A stretch of DNA of 64,000 nt from assembly GCA_026874595.1 (NCBI GenBank), contig CM049318.1, positions 43,998,456-44,062,455 of the forward strand, given 5' to 3'. Every line of letters begins with the position of its first letter. The first letter of the stretch is position 1. A program made the translations under genes and the position numbers. This DNA comes from Sipunculus nudus. Its lineage: Eukaryota > Annelida > Sipuncula > Golfingiida > Sipunculidae. The notes beneath the pieces are model-generated. The model did no database searches. It had not been told where the DNA came from and saw only the letters and a program-made list of their open reading frames with translations. Of the stretch, positions 1 through 12,260 are shown piece after piece.

Positions 1-524
1 AGCTTGATGTAAACAATATGTTACCTAGTGCTTGAAAACTGGAATAAAATCTACAGTTTTTGATCAACTGGTTTCAAATTTTTGGTGTTAACAGACAAAA
101 TGTTATCAAAAACATGCTGTGAAAATTAAATCCACAGTACTTACAGGAAAAAAACGTGCCATGGTCAAAGTTGGGCAAAATTAAAGGTACCAATTTTTTA
201 TTTTTGCTAATATTTCAAAAAATTTAAAAGATTTTGATCTAATTTTGGGTATACAATTTAATTTTGATAATTTAAAGTTATATTACTGGAAAAAAGTCCA
301 TAGCCTTAACATGTTTTGTGTTGAGTGATCAAATATCTTTCCTGATTTTTTACAAAATGCATTATGTTTGGGCCCATAACTTTTTTAAATTATATAATAC
401 AGACATAATTTCTGGCATGTACATAGGAACTATATAGGGGAATATTTATGGTAAATATGAGGTAAAACAGATGAGTAGTTTTGATATTAGGCAGTCCTGA
501 AGTGTAAATATAGGTTTTTAATAA
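1..524 (+). mobile_element. Family I (subtype b) interior, 3' part missing
   Basis: The sequence matches the inner part of other family I copies, for example 45770-46235 and 63115-63605. It includes the stretch AAAACGTGCCATGG and the motif GGCAGTCCTGAAG. It stops at a GGTTTTTAATAA junction where a new family I 5' end begins. The left part lies outside the window. Confidence 0.75.
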
Positions 525-2965
525 CAAGTGACCCATGGGTCATGACGCTCAGCTGCCAAGCATGACCTGTGACATCATGGACTGAGATTCACAACTTCCA
601 GTCAAATTTTGAAGAACCAATTTGCCAATTTGTTGAAAATTTTCTATGACAACAGAAATATATATCACCTATGTCTGGTTAAAACACAGTGAATTGATGG
701 TCTGAGGAAAATGCATGATTGTTAAGCTATCAGGAACTATTCCAACAGCTTGCTTGAAACCTGTCAGTCTCAAAGGAACACCACAAAGGGCAAATATAAG
801 ATCAAAATATATAGCAAAAATCAAGGAAATACATGCAAGAATTATTGAGAAACAGGTGCTTCTGTATGAATTTTTATTCAATACAAGCCAACTGTACTGC
901 ACTTTTATAAATGATGGTAATATTTATTCAGAAATATTTGACCCAATCCTTTACAAGATTACATAAATATACATCCAACTGCATTCACTTTAACTGTTCT
1001 TGAGATAATATGATCAAAAGGAATTAAAAGATGGTTGCCTGGTGGCCATATTGGACTTCTGACAAGTCTGAAATCAGACAACAAACATTCTCTAAATCGG
1101 ACCAAACATTAAAGAAAAATTACTGAAACTGCACTGAAGAAAGAATTTCTAAGGTGGCTAACTGGCAGACATAATGGATTTCTGACAAGTATGACATTTG
1201 ATATCCCACATTCTCCAACAAGAGACCAAACTTGGGGCAAATTATCCAGTAATGAATGCCCAGAATAATTCAAAAGGCATGTCCAGGCCCTTATATCAGA
1301 TTTATAGATATGCAATTGTAAAAAGTGTAAGTCCAATATTTTTTATTATCACTCTGCTTTTCAATGGGGTCAGCAGGGTAGGTAAACTGCCAAACCTGAA
1401 AGAAAAGAAATGCAGAAAGCATGACTAAGAGTCTTGAAATAAAACAAAAAGCCGTCCTAAATCAAGGTAGACATCCACATATTATGAGAACAAACACTTG
1501 CTTTTATATGTGGTGATATATATTAAAATATTCAGATATCTAGGAAACTAAGTTTATTGCTAGGATTCCATAAAATAAACTGCAAAATGTTCCCATCATC
1601 TTATAAATCAGTAGCTAAACCTTAATACTATACTCTCATAGTCTTAATGCCTGGCTGAAGCATTCTGACAACAGTGTTTTTGTTATGAAGTAACGAGGTA
1701 CTTATCACTGAGCCTTATCACTTAATAGGCTGATACAAAAGGGAGTTATATGTCACCAGTGTCACTCACAATTACAGCCACACAGGGAGATGTACCAGCT
1801 GGAGTGGGATGGTTATATATACAAGAAAAATAGAGATGGTCTATAAAATAAGTAATTGTGAACATCCCTGACCTATGACCTTGGCCTTTTGCCCATATAT
1901 CAACTGGATTCTTTCTAAATGATGGGTAACTACTAACCACTTAAATCTGGTGTAATTACTTGGCAACCAATGGGTGAATAACTTTGACCTGCAACCTTTA
2001 ACCTGCTGACCAGCTGACCCCAAAATCAATAAGTTATTTATTCAAGCAAAAAGACCCATAAATATGAAGTTTGAGTCAAACTGAGTGATGCATAGATGTG
2101 GCATATGTGAAAGACTGAAGGTTTGGGTTGAACAGTTACACTTGAAATATGCTCACAAGCATTTAGAACAATTAAATATTGTGACCTTGACCTTTGACTT
2201 TTTGACCTCAACATCAATAGGCTTCTTCCCTTATTGGTAGGTAAGCCATATATGAGAGATGGAAGGTACAGATTGAAAAGTTTGCCTGAAAATGACTCCA
2301 CGCAAGAAGTGGGTGCTGTGAACTTGACCTTTGACCTCAAAATCAACAGGTCTTTTCCCCTGTTGGCAGAGAAGCAATATCAATGCTGGAAGGTTTGGAA
2401 TGAAAAGTCTAGCTTGAAATGTGTCCACAACCTTTTCAAAGAAGTGGATCCTGTGACCCTGACCTTTGACCTTGTGACCTCGAAATCTATAGGATTCTTC
2501 TCCAACTTAGTAGGTGAGCTATATGTGAAAAATTAAAGAATTGGAATGAAAGGGTTGGCTTAAAATGCATCCACAGGCTTTTCAAAGAAGAGGCTCCTGT
2601 GACCTTGACCTTTGACCTTTTGACCTCAAAAAAATTATGGTTCTTCCCCTGTTGGTAGGTGAGCTGTATGTGAAAGATGGAAGGTTTGGGATGAAAATTT
2701 TGTCTCAAAGAGTTATTTATGGGGGGTGCAAACACACCCCATAACTTCGAGAATATAGGTCGCAGTGACCTAATTTCAGGTTTTCAAGGAGATCTTTTTA
2801 TAACCTCTAAGACTGCATAGGGTTCATGGCCCTAGCCCCTACGGCTATGATTTGTGCCCTGCTAACGGACGGACGGCCGGCCGGACGGCTGGACGGACAG
2901 ACGGAAGGACGACGGACAAAGACCCATCGCTATAGCCCAGCATGACTTAAAGTCAGCTGAGCTAA
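525..2965 (+). mobile_element. Family I element, subtype c, apparently complete
   Basis: The 5' end CAAGTGACCCATGGGTCA contains a 14-bp perfect palindrome and is followed by GCTCAGCTG. The 3' end has AGTCAGCTGAGCTAA, whose TCAGCTGAGC is the inverse of the 5' arm (GCTCAGCTG plus the next base in other subtypes). A (GGAC)n-like tract lies at about 2868-2915. The interior holds tandem units with repeated TGACCTTTGACC motifs (about 2180-2630). A close relative is at 39170-41891, with one extra interior unit. The open frames inside are short and unconserved, so it is non-autonomous. Confidence 0.8.
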
Positions 2966-3239
2966 AAATCACATTTTTATAATGTAGAAGACGCCTTTAC
3001 ATTTGTCCTGATGAATGAAACAAACACCAAATACAGTATGTTACATATATTCCTTTATTTTATTCATCAGTCACTTACCTTACTGGATATGACTGGTCTC
3101 TTTCGACACCATGTCCGCCAGTTTGGACATGATTCAGTGAGATGAAAAACTTTTCAAGCAGTCGAAAATTAGAGGAAATTTAGAAATTAATAATTATTCT
3201 TGAATATTTTTGGAGGTCGTATAAATAGAGGGATCGAAC
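2966..3239. other. Unassigned intronic sequence
   Basis: AT-rich sequence between a family I 3' end and a family II fragment. I recognise no gene or repeat here. It does not continue the sequence left of position 525, so the element is not flanked by a simple target. Confidence 0.5.
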
Positions 3240-3398
3240 AATTGGATGAAATACGGTATGGTAAAATCACTCAATTCAATCTTTATCGTTCAGCCAAAAT
3301 TCATTCTTTAGAACCATAAAAGACAATTATTATAAGAATAATTCAGGGGATTATTCTTGTAAAATATTAAACAAATTGGCCTCAGTGGCGTCAGTCAA
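3240..3398 (+). mobile_element. Family II interior fragment
   Basis: The stretch with CAATTCAATCTTTATCGTTC and the following TATTATTCTTG-type segment is repeated at 17880-18000, 34800-34925 and 52590-52715 inside family II copies. Neither end is present; a family I 5' end interrupts it. Confidence 0.7.
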
Positions 3399-3578
3399 CA
3401 AGTGACCCATTGGTCATGACGCTCAGCTGACTGGGAAGAGATTTGCAAAAGGAAATTTTATCATCAGAATGGTAGTATATACCCATTCAACTGAAGCATC
3501 AAACAAATTAACCAACAGGCCAAGATTGTGTCTGTATTTATATATATCAAAAATAGAGAAAAAATGTGTAAACTTTAA
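3399..3578 (+). mobile_element. Family I subtype d, 5' 180 bp only
   Basis: The segment starts with CAAGTGACCCATTGGTCA (palindrome with one change) and GCTCAGCTGAC, then about 150 bp shared with 5728-5905 and 55908-56088. It stops in an A-rich site where a family II element begins. Confidence 0.8.
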
Positions 3579-5727
3579 CAAGGCCTACAGGCCTAATGCG
3601 AACCTGTGCATTGGGAAATACACCAGGTATAATGCTTCAATGCTGGACCATTACTTCTCATGTATATGAACAATGCAAGTACTAAACATTTTGAATAAGA
3701 AACAATTACACAAACATCACTGCTGAAATTCTGGCATGGGTGCACACAACACAAAAATGATTGTAGCTGGCACCACCAGTCTTGTATACAACAAAGCTAT
3801 CAGAGATATATACATATGCCCAATTTCAGACTGATATATCAAATTCCTCTGTAGAAATAAGCAGGCACATACACTGTGCAAAAGTCATTGTAGGTGGCAA
3901 CACCTGTCTTGTGAATGATAAAGCCATCATAGACACAAAGACAGGCCAAAATATCAGGCCAATACATCAGACTTACCTTGAATCTGATGCATGAGGCTGA
4001 CCAGGCTTAGGTGAGAAAGGCAGTTGCCATGAGTGAACTGTGACAAATTTTCTAGCTAGATCAGGCTACTGCACTAAGTGAACTCATGACCTGCACCTGG
4101 CTAGACTGAGTGAACTTTCGACCTGTACCTGGCTTCACTGAGTGAACTCTTGACCTGTTGCATAATCTGACACAGTTGGTAGTCCACATGCAGCCCTGAG
4201 GGGCATGACACCCATAAGGTGATCACATGGTGGCCATGAGGTGTTCACATGTCACCCATGAGGTGATCACATGCTTTGTGCTTGGCTGCACTGACTGAAC
4301 TCTTGACCTATATCTGGCTGCACTGAATGAACTCTTGATCTGTTGCCAAATCTGAAACAGTCAGCAGTTTCTCAACCTATTTAAAGATACAAACACAATC
4401 TTGGCCTGTTGGTCAATCTGTTTACACATACTGAAAGACTTTGGCTAAAATGCTTTTTTTCAAGCTGACATATTCATAAACTTATTATCAAAATATCTAA
4501 AATAACAAAAGATGCAGTTCTTTCATTGTTTAAGGTCCAATAAATCTGCCAAAAATCATTCAAGTAAACTTTAACAAAGGCCACCTAAGAATAATTTTTG
4601 TGCAATGTTACAGAAGTTATAATTGAAACAACAATTTTGTAGAAGAACAGTTTTGCAGTCCTCTGTTTGAAAAAGACATAATAATGGCCATAAGGCCAAC
4701 TTAAGCTTTTCTGATATGATTGAAATAACCATGTCGTAGGATAATTCTTTTGAAAAATTGAAAGATTCAACTTGACAGTTTCATCAAACACATTTTACGC
4801 TGAAATAGGCTAAAATTGCGAGGTTTTTGCTAATAAAAAACAGGTCAATGTAGATGGCAGCACAAAATCTGCAACTTCAAATATCAGTCATGTGACCAAC
4901 ATTTGCACAATACTTGGTAATGCTAGCTTCTGTCATTTCTGAGATTACTATGTCAGTATGCTTAATTGGCCAAATGACTGTTCAAATTTGTGTAACACAA
5001 CTTAAATTGATCAAATGCAAACCATTTGAACAAACTTGAAAGAGCTTGCATCTGGGATCATTTTTGTAAAATATTGAACAATTTGGCTGGACAGTTTACA
5101 AGAAGAAGACTTTTAAAGGTTTTTAAGCTTTTTCCCTATAAAATCTAAGTAAATGCAGATAGCAAAAAAATAAGCTGAATCCCACAACATTTGATATGTG
5201 ACAGATTATTGCATAAAATCTGGGGATGGTAGTTCTTGCTATTCCTGAATAATTATGGGTTAATATACAGATGACCAATGACCCCCATACATAAAAAAGT
5301 CCATGCAGGTGGCGCCACCAATACCTGAATTTCATATATGACTCATGTGACTAACACTGGCATAAAATTTGGTGATGATAGCTCCAGCCGTTTCTGAGAC
5401 TGTCATTTTAGTATGCTTTTTTGGGACAGATGACTAGGTTCAACTTCCTGTAACTCAACCAAAATTCACCAAACTTGAACCATTCAAACAAACTTGAGAG
5501 AGATGGTATAAAAGATTATTTCTGTGTAATATTAAACAATTTGGCTTGAGTGTTTCAGAGGAGAAGATTTTTAAAGGTTTTTTAGCTGTTTCTCTATCCA
5601 CCTTTTCAGATGGCTAATTTTTTGCATTAAATTTCATGATACTAGCAATAGTTGTTTTCGAAATAGTATGGGTAAACGACAACGACAGACAATGCCAAAT
5701 CATCGCATTAGCTCACAGGTTTGCTAA
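3579..5727 (+). mobile_element. Family II element, complete (2149 bp)
   Basis: The 5' end is CAAGGCCTACAGGCCTAATG followed by GCGAACCTGTG. The 3' end is CACAGGTTTGCTAA, the inverse of the 5' arm with one mismatch. The interior has repeats of ATGAGGTGATCACATG near 4195-4275, several modules with TTTGAACAAACTTGA, and the palindrome GGTGGCGCCACC at 5308-5319. A new family I 5' end follows the terminal CTAA with no intervening base. No transposase-like frame is visible. Confidence 0.8.
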
Positions 5728-6658
5728 CAAGTGACCCATGGGTCATGACGCTCAGCTGACTGGGAAGAGATTTGCAAAAGGAAATTTTATCGTCTGAATG
5801 GTAGAATATAACCACTGAACTGAAGCATCAAACAGATTAACCAACAGGCTGAGATTGTGTCTGTATTAATATATCTCAATAGAGAAATAATGCGTAAACT
5901 TTAAAAAAAATACAGGTGGCTCCACCAGTCTGCAGAAATCTTATAAACACACTTAATGGTCAATATCCATGCAAAGAAGCATGGTGGTCTCTGGATTAGT
6001 TGTTCAGATACTTCAGCTTTTGTATCAGATTTTCCATTATTCTGAGGGATACTTTGAAGTCCTATAGCTTGAAGGATATGGGTAACAGAGACCTTATTTC
6101 AGGTTTCCACAGACACTTTTCATGGGCCTCCTTGCATGACAAGAATGAAGATTCTAGCTCCAGTTGTTACAATTTGTACTCTGTTGACAGATAACCACAT
6201 CTTTAAAGGTCTCAAAAATAGACAAAATAATTCGTAAAAATTTGAAAAAAATAGAGTTGGCGCACCCATTCTGCTGAAACTGATGGAACAGGTCATGATC
6301 AATATGTATGCCAAAAATCATGAGCATCAGTGTTGTAATTATTGAGATACTGGAGTTTTTGTATCAATTTTTTTCATTATTCTGGGGGGGGGGGGTTACT
6401 TTGGAGCCATACAGCTTAATGGATATGGGTAACAGAGACCTTATTTCAGGTTTCCATGGAGATTTTTCATGGGTCTCCCTGTGTGTAAAGAATGGAGATT
6501 CTATGTCCATTTGTTATGATTTGTGCCCTGTTAACAGATGTTAATATCTTTAAAGGTCCCAAAAATAGAGAAAAATTCGTAATAAAACCCAAACAAATGC
6601 AGGTGGTGCCACCAGTCTGCATAAACTGATGAAACACTCCATGATCAATATCCATGTA

Positions 6659-9413
6659 CAGGGTTCTTGCGCCTTTTCAATTTCAAAAGGTATGACCTTT
6701 TTAAGACTTTGTAAGACTATTTTACGTGAAAAATAAGACCATTTTTCATGGTTATTAGAAACCTTATATATATGTTTCTTCATTATATTCGTTTTTATAC
6801 TCATCCAAATAACTAATGACACATTATTAAATAAATAGCCCTTCATTTAAATGCCATATATTCTCTTCTCTTCTGCCGGCTGTTGCTGTATACCCATACA
6901 GATATGTCGTTACTATCAGAGTTCATTCCCGTATATTATACATGGCAAAACATGCATCTTATTATCCATAAATCTGTCCATTAAGTTTACCATATCTATA
7001 ATCAGCGTTTAGTCCTAGAACGGTAATGTTGTAACTTTTAGACTGCTGCAGCCCCACGATCGCCAGCCCCACAAATTTCCCTTAGCATCTTCATTTTGCC
7101 GCAAAAATCAAAGAACATGTGCAAGCCAGTCCTCAGGTACAAACATTTTCATGGACATGTTTGGATAACTTCGATAACTCGAATTCATAGAATATCCGAA
7201 AAAAAAACAAAGCAGCGGTCAATTTGAAATGACATACTTGCTGACGCATAACCATGATGTTCCATGCCGCGAGAGTGACCAGTTTCCACTTTGAAACCCT
7301 TGAATATCCTGCTGTCTTAGCGCGATCTACTGCAAAATCTCAGGTGCCCGCCAAAGAGTGAGGGATTTGTAAAGAGAGCAAGCGAGCTTGGACGTTCAAA
7401 AATTTACGGGGATACTTTTGGAAAAATGCAGTTGGATGACACTGACATCGATTAACATTGGGCAGACCGTAATATATCGGCAAAACATGTTCTGAAATGC
7501 GAGAGTGATTGGATAAAAATTAATTTACGACCAACAAAATAGATTTATTGATGTTCATGTATTTTTTCGAAATACCTGCTGTATATAAGCGCGATCTACT
7601 GCAAAAACCACGTGTCCCCGCCAAGATTCTTGAGAGACATTTTTAACGAGAGCATGTGTGCTTGGACGTTCAAAAATTTATGGGAATAGGTTTGGAAAAA
7701 TGCAGTTGGATGACATTGACATCCTTTGCATCGGGCATACCGTAATATACGTGGGCAAAATGTGTTCTGAAATGCGAGGGCAGTATATATATGATAAAAA
7801 TTAATTTACGATCAACAAAATAGATTTCTTGATGGTCATGCATATTTTGGAATACCGAGTTTATGATACATGCAGTATTTGGCGATACAGCCTGTAGGCC
7901 CATCATTGCTGACACCGATATATGCACCTTCTGCGTTCCATACGCGGGCACAATACATAATTAAAATGTTCTAATCCTAATGCATAAATTTTAATTTTAT
8001 ATAGGCATACAGAAATTAGAGGAGCACCTGTGGAGCAATTATAGCGTGTTATTTCAATGCTCAAACATTTCAAACCTATTTTACAGCGTAGAATTATAAT
8101 TTGTTATATCTGCAGTGTAAGCTCGCCGATCTAGGCCTTTATACTATAAAATGGTAACCCCATGGAACTTTCCCGCGCTCCACATTTCTGAAGCGGCATA
8201 AACTAGCTCGTACTTTATTGCCATAAATTTGATTCAAATATGATTCATTGTAACTGATTTTACCAGTCATCCATTAATTAAATTAATTATGAATTATACA
8301 ATGGTCAAACGTGCCTGGAAAGATGTCCTTGACCACAAAGAAGGTAAATTTGTCAACGTTATATTTCTACAATACTGTCAACATAAATATTCAAATGTAT
8401 TAACTTTTTTTGGGCAAACTTTCTTGTGTCAAATCCCATTTGATATCGAACAATTCAGCTCACAGGTATGTCGACGAGCAGGACGAGCCTAAATCACACA
8501 GAGTTACAGAAAACGCACGTCAGTTCATGCCGTGTACTGGTATACAGGGTTATATAAATGCTGGCTGGTTTAGGAAACGCTGAAGCTTCTTCTGTACACC
8601 AACTCACACACAAATATTTATTTCAACATCTATTTTCAAGCACGTATCCAAATATACCTATTACGCTTTCAAGCACGTTTTAATGATCATCCGAGCCTTG
8701 CTATCCTTATGAAGATGTGTCCAGCAAAATAATTAACTTATTCAGTTCTGTCAATATTCATACATGAATATACATGTAAATGAACCTGCAAACATGAAAC
8801 TGAAAAAAAGACGAGTGATATTTAGGCCCAAACTCTTTCATGATTAAGTCATTGTTTCCGGAATTTCTTCTACTTTATTTGCATTGTCGACAAACACACA
8901 GTGCGTCGTTACTTGCAGCATCCACCGACATGCAGAACCTGCAGAGGTTACATGATTTAGGGAAAATGTACAGCAGAGGAAAATACCATAATAATTGGTG
9001 ATGAAACGGCAAGCAACTTTTGATTCCTCTTTCACGCCACCGAAACTTTTGAACGCGTGTCTTCTGATTCCAATTTATTCTGTGATGTCCTCATTGAAAA
9101 CACTCTGCAGGTGCCCCCCATGAAAATGAAACCCACTGTAGTCAGAACATGCAGATGATGTCTGACATGCAGTTAAATACGAGAACAAGCTTTGAAAAAG
9201 TAGCTACTTGTAGATTTATGGTATCCAAGTATTTGCCTCCTTCACGATTCAAAACTGAAATAAAATTAATTCAGTTTTTTTGTGAAACAAAAAGTAAGAC
9301 TTTTGTAAGACCTATCCTCTAAAATCTAAGAAAAGTAAGACTTTGTAAGGCCTTATTTTTGCAAAATGAAAAGTAGGACTTTGTAAGACTTTGTAAGACC
9401 GCGTTAAACCCTG
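6659..9413. mobile_element. hAT-like DNA transposon, non-autonomous (2755 bp)
   Basis: It interrupts a family I module; the intact module sequence is seen at 10445-10475. The ends are CAGGGTTCTTGCGCC on the left and, inverted, CAGGGTTTAACGCGG on the right. The flanks ATGTA and ATGTT look like a 5-bp target duplication with one change. CAGGG termini are typical of hAT, but the usual duplication is 8 bp, so the superfamily is uncertain. Copies of AAGACTTTGTAAGAC lie near both ends in the same orientation. No transposase was recognised; the longest frames are under 100 codons. Confidence 0.65.
7240..7870 (+). repeat. About 245-bp direct duplication inside the hAT-like element
   Basis: Two diverged copies share CTTGGACGTTCAAAAATTTA (7388 and 7661), AAATGCAGTTGGATGACA and AAAATTAATTTACGA. 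A third partial copy upstream shares GCGCGATCTACTGCAAAA (7320 and 7589). Confidence 0.8.
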
Positions 9414-10730
9414 ATGTTAACAATTTTGGTGATCTCTGCATTAGATGTTTAGATACTTCAGCTTTTGTATCAAATTTTCCATTATTGTGAGCTGTACTTT
9501 GGAGAGTGCCATAGCTCAAAGGATATGGCTAACAGAGACCTAATTTCAGGTTTCCATGGAGACTTTTCATGGGTCTCCCTGTGTTTCAAGAATGAAGATT
9601 CTAGGTCCAGTCATCACGATTTGTACCCTGTTGACAGATAAATACATCCTTAAATTAAGGTCTCGAAAAAGAGAAAAAAAAAATTGTGAAAATTTGAAAA
9701 AATACAGGTGGCGCAAACAGTCTGCCAGAACTAATTGAACACCCCTTGATCAATATGTATGCCAAAAATCATGACCATCAGTGTTGTAGTTATTGAGGTG
9801 TTGCAGTTTGTTTTTATCAAATTTTCCATTATTCTGGGGGGGGGGGGGGGGGGGGTAAATGGGAGCCCCACAGCTCAAAGAGTATGGGTAACGGAGACCT
9901 TATTTCAGGTTTCCATGGAGACATTTCATAGGTCTCTCGGTGTGTCAAGAATGAAGATTCTAGGTCCAGTCTTTACAATTTGTGCCCTGTTAACAGATTT
10001 TCACATTTTTAAAGGTCTCAAAAATAAAGAAAAAAAATCGTAAAAAATCAATTAATACAGGTGGCGCCACCAGTCTGCCAGAATTAATCCAACACCTCAT
10101 GATCAAAATGTATGCAAAAAATCATTGCCATCAGTGTTGTAGTTATTGAGATACTGCAGTTTTTGTATCAAATTTTTTCATTATTCTGGGGGGTATTTTG
10201 GAGCCATACAGCTTAAAGGATATGGGTAACAGAGACCTAATTTCAGGTTTCCATGGAGACTTTTCTTGGGTCTCCCTGTGTGTCAAGAATGAAGATTATA
10301 GGTCCAGTTGTTATGATTTGTGCCCTGTTAACAGATGTTCATATCTTTAAAGGTCTAAAAAATAGAGAAAAATCCGTTAAAAAAACCCCGAACAAATACA
10401 GGTGGTGCCACCAGTCTGCAGAAGCTGATGAAACAATCCCTGATCAATATCCATGTAAACAATTATGGTGATCTCTGCATTAGATGTTTAGATACTTCAG
10501 CTTTGTATCAAATTTTAAATTATTCTGAGCTGTAATTTGGAGTGCCATAGCTCAAAGGATATGGATAACAGAGACCTAATTTCAGGTTTCCATGGAGACT
10601 TTTCATGGGTCTCCCTGTGTGTCAAGAATGTAGATTCTAGGTCCAGTCGTTACGATTTGTACCCTGTTGACAGATAACTACATCCTTAAAAGGTCTCAAA
10701 AAAAGAGAAAAAAATTGTGAAAATTTGAAA

Positions 10731-12260
10731 CAAGGGACCCATGGGTCACGGCGCTCAGCTTAAGTTTGAAATTTTTGCAAATGCAAAATATTCTATTTTA
10801 ATGTTTTTCTTTTATATAAGCATATGAGAAGCTAACAGGAAAGAGGCCCTTCTACTTGGTTATAGTAAAGTTCTAAATATATGATTGCAAACTAATACTC
10901 TGACAAGACTGTCATGAAGAAAAACAGTAAAAGTATTGAGATACTGTGATGCATAAGAAAAATTAACAGATGGACAGGCCAGTAGACAGAATGGACTGAT
11001 ACCTTTATTTCACTTTCAAAGGAAGTTTATATATATATAAGTTTATATATAAGCCTATTATTTAAGCAAATCCACTTTTTTCATTAAAATAGTTTTTATC
11101 TGATTAATTTTTTTTATTTACAAGTTTTATAAATTTGTGATAAAAATCACTGAAAATATAAGTTAAAATATTAGAATTCTAAGTTGCAATCATTATATAT
11201 CCAAAGTGTAGCTCATATTGGGTCATATTATGCATACACATATATTTTTATTATTTTTAAATCACAAATGTTTAAACTGAATTTAAAAGAAAATAATGCC
11301 ACAACATGGAATCCACAAGATAATTCCTTGAATCACTATTAAAAAGTTTTGCACACTGCAGTTTTCAGTACATGCTTAATCTTATTCACCGAAATAAAAT
11401 AAAAGATTCTGCAAATTTGGTAAAATAAAAACATCTTTACAAATAAAGTATACACACTGTTGGTTGAATGAGGGACAAACAATATCATTATGCTAATTAC
11501 AATCTCAGCTATAATTTATTACTGGAATTAATAGTCCATTTCACACCTGGTGAAGTTTTTACTCTTCTCAAGTAAGGAATTACTTATCTGATGAACATCC
11601 ACACTTTCATAGCAATACACCACTTTGTGGACACAATTAAATGTGCACTTTTATCATTGTAACCCTGGTGGTAAATACAAAATCTAAAATGTAGCATTGC
11701 ATAGCCAAGAATAAAATTAAATACAGAAAATTATAACATTCATCTAGTTAATGCACCATCTGGGGGTGGGGGGTGCAGGGCAGAGGGGAAGCCTGCTAGT
11801 AGTGGCAAAGCTGAGCCAAGGCAAGCTGCCTGGGGTGGGTTACATAATGCAAGGGAAGGCTGTACTACTATGTGGGCTAGAGGTAAACAACACTTGACAT
11901 GGTGTATGAAAACTTGAATAAAAGCTACTCTTTTCAATCAATTTCTTTGAAATTTCTGATTTTAAAAGATTAAATCCTTATTGATATATGCTGTGAAAAT
12001 TAAATCAACAGTGCTTACAGGGAAAAAACGTGCCATTGCCAAAGTTGGACAAAATTTAAGGTATTGTTTTTTTATTTATGCTAATAACTTGAAAAATTTG
12101 CAAAATTCAGATCTAATTTTGGGTAAACAATAGAATCTTGATTAAATAAAGTTATATTCCTGAAAAAAAGTCTCCAGCTTCAGCAATTCTCATCTTAGGT
12201 GAGCAAATATATTTCTTGATTTTTTAAAAAGTGCATTATGTTTGGTCCCATAACTTAAAA
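10731..12260 (+). mobile_element. Family I subtype e, 3' part missing
   Basis: The 5' end is CAAGGGACCCATGGGTCAC followed by GGCGCTCAGCT. The interior matches 37340-38880 closely (for example CACTTTGTGGACACAATTAA and TGCCTGGGGTGGGTTACATA). It is cut off by a new family I start at 12261. Confidence 0.75.

Larger units (their letters stand above)
5728..10730 (+). mobile_element. Family I subtype d with about six 345-bp modules, interrupted by a transposon
   Basis: The 5' end CAAGTGACCCATGGGTCA is intact. After 180 bp comes a tandem array of modules beginning near 5917, 6253, 6598, 9703, 10059 and 10400. Each starts with an ACAGGTGGNNCCACCAGTCTG-like stretch and ends with TGTGCCCTGTTAACAGAT. 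The third module is split by the 6659-9413 insertion. The element has lost its 3' end at 10731, where another family I copy starts. Confidence 0.75.

Noticed and set aside
9417-9426. 8-bp hAT duplication at the 6659-9413 element
   Set aside because: The eight bases on each side do not match; only ATGT plus one variable base does, so I report a tentative 5-bp duplication instead.
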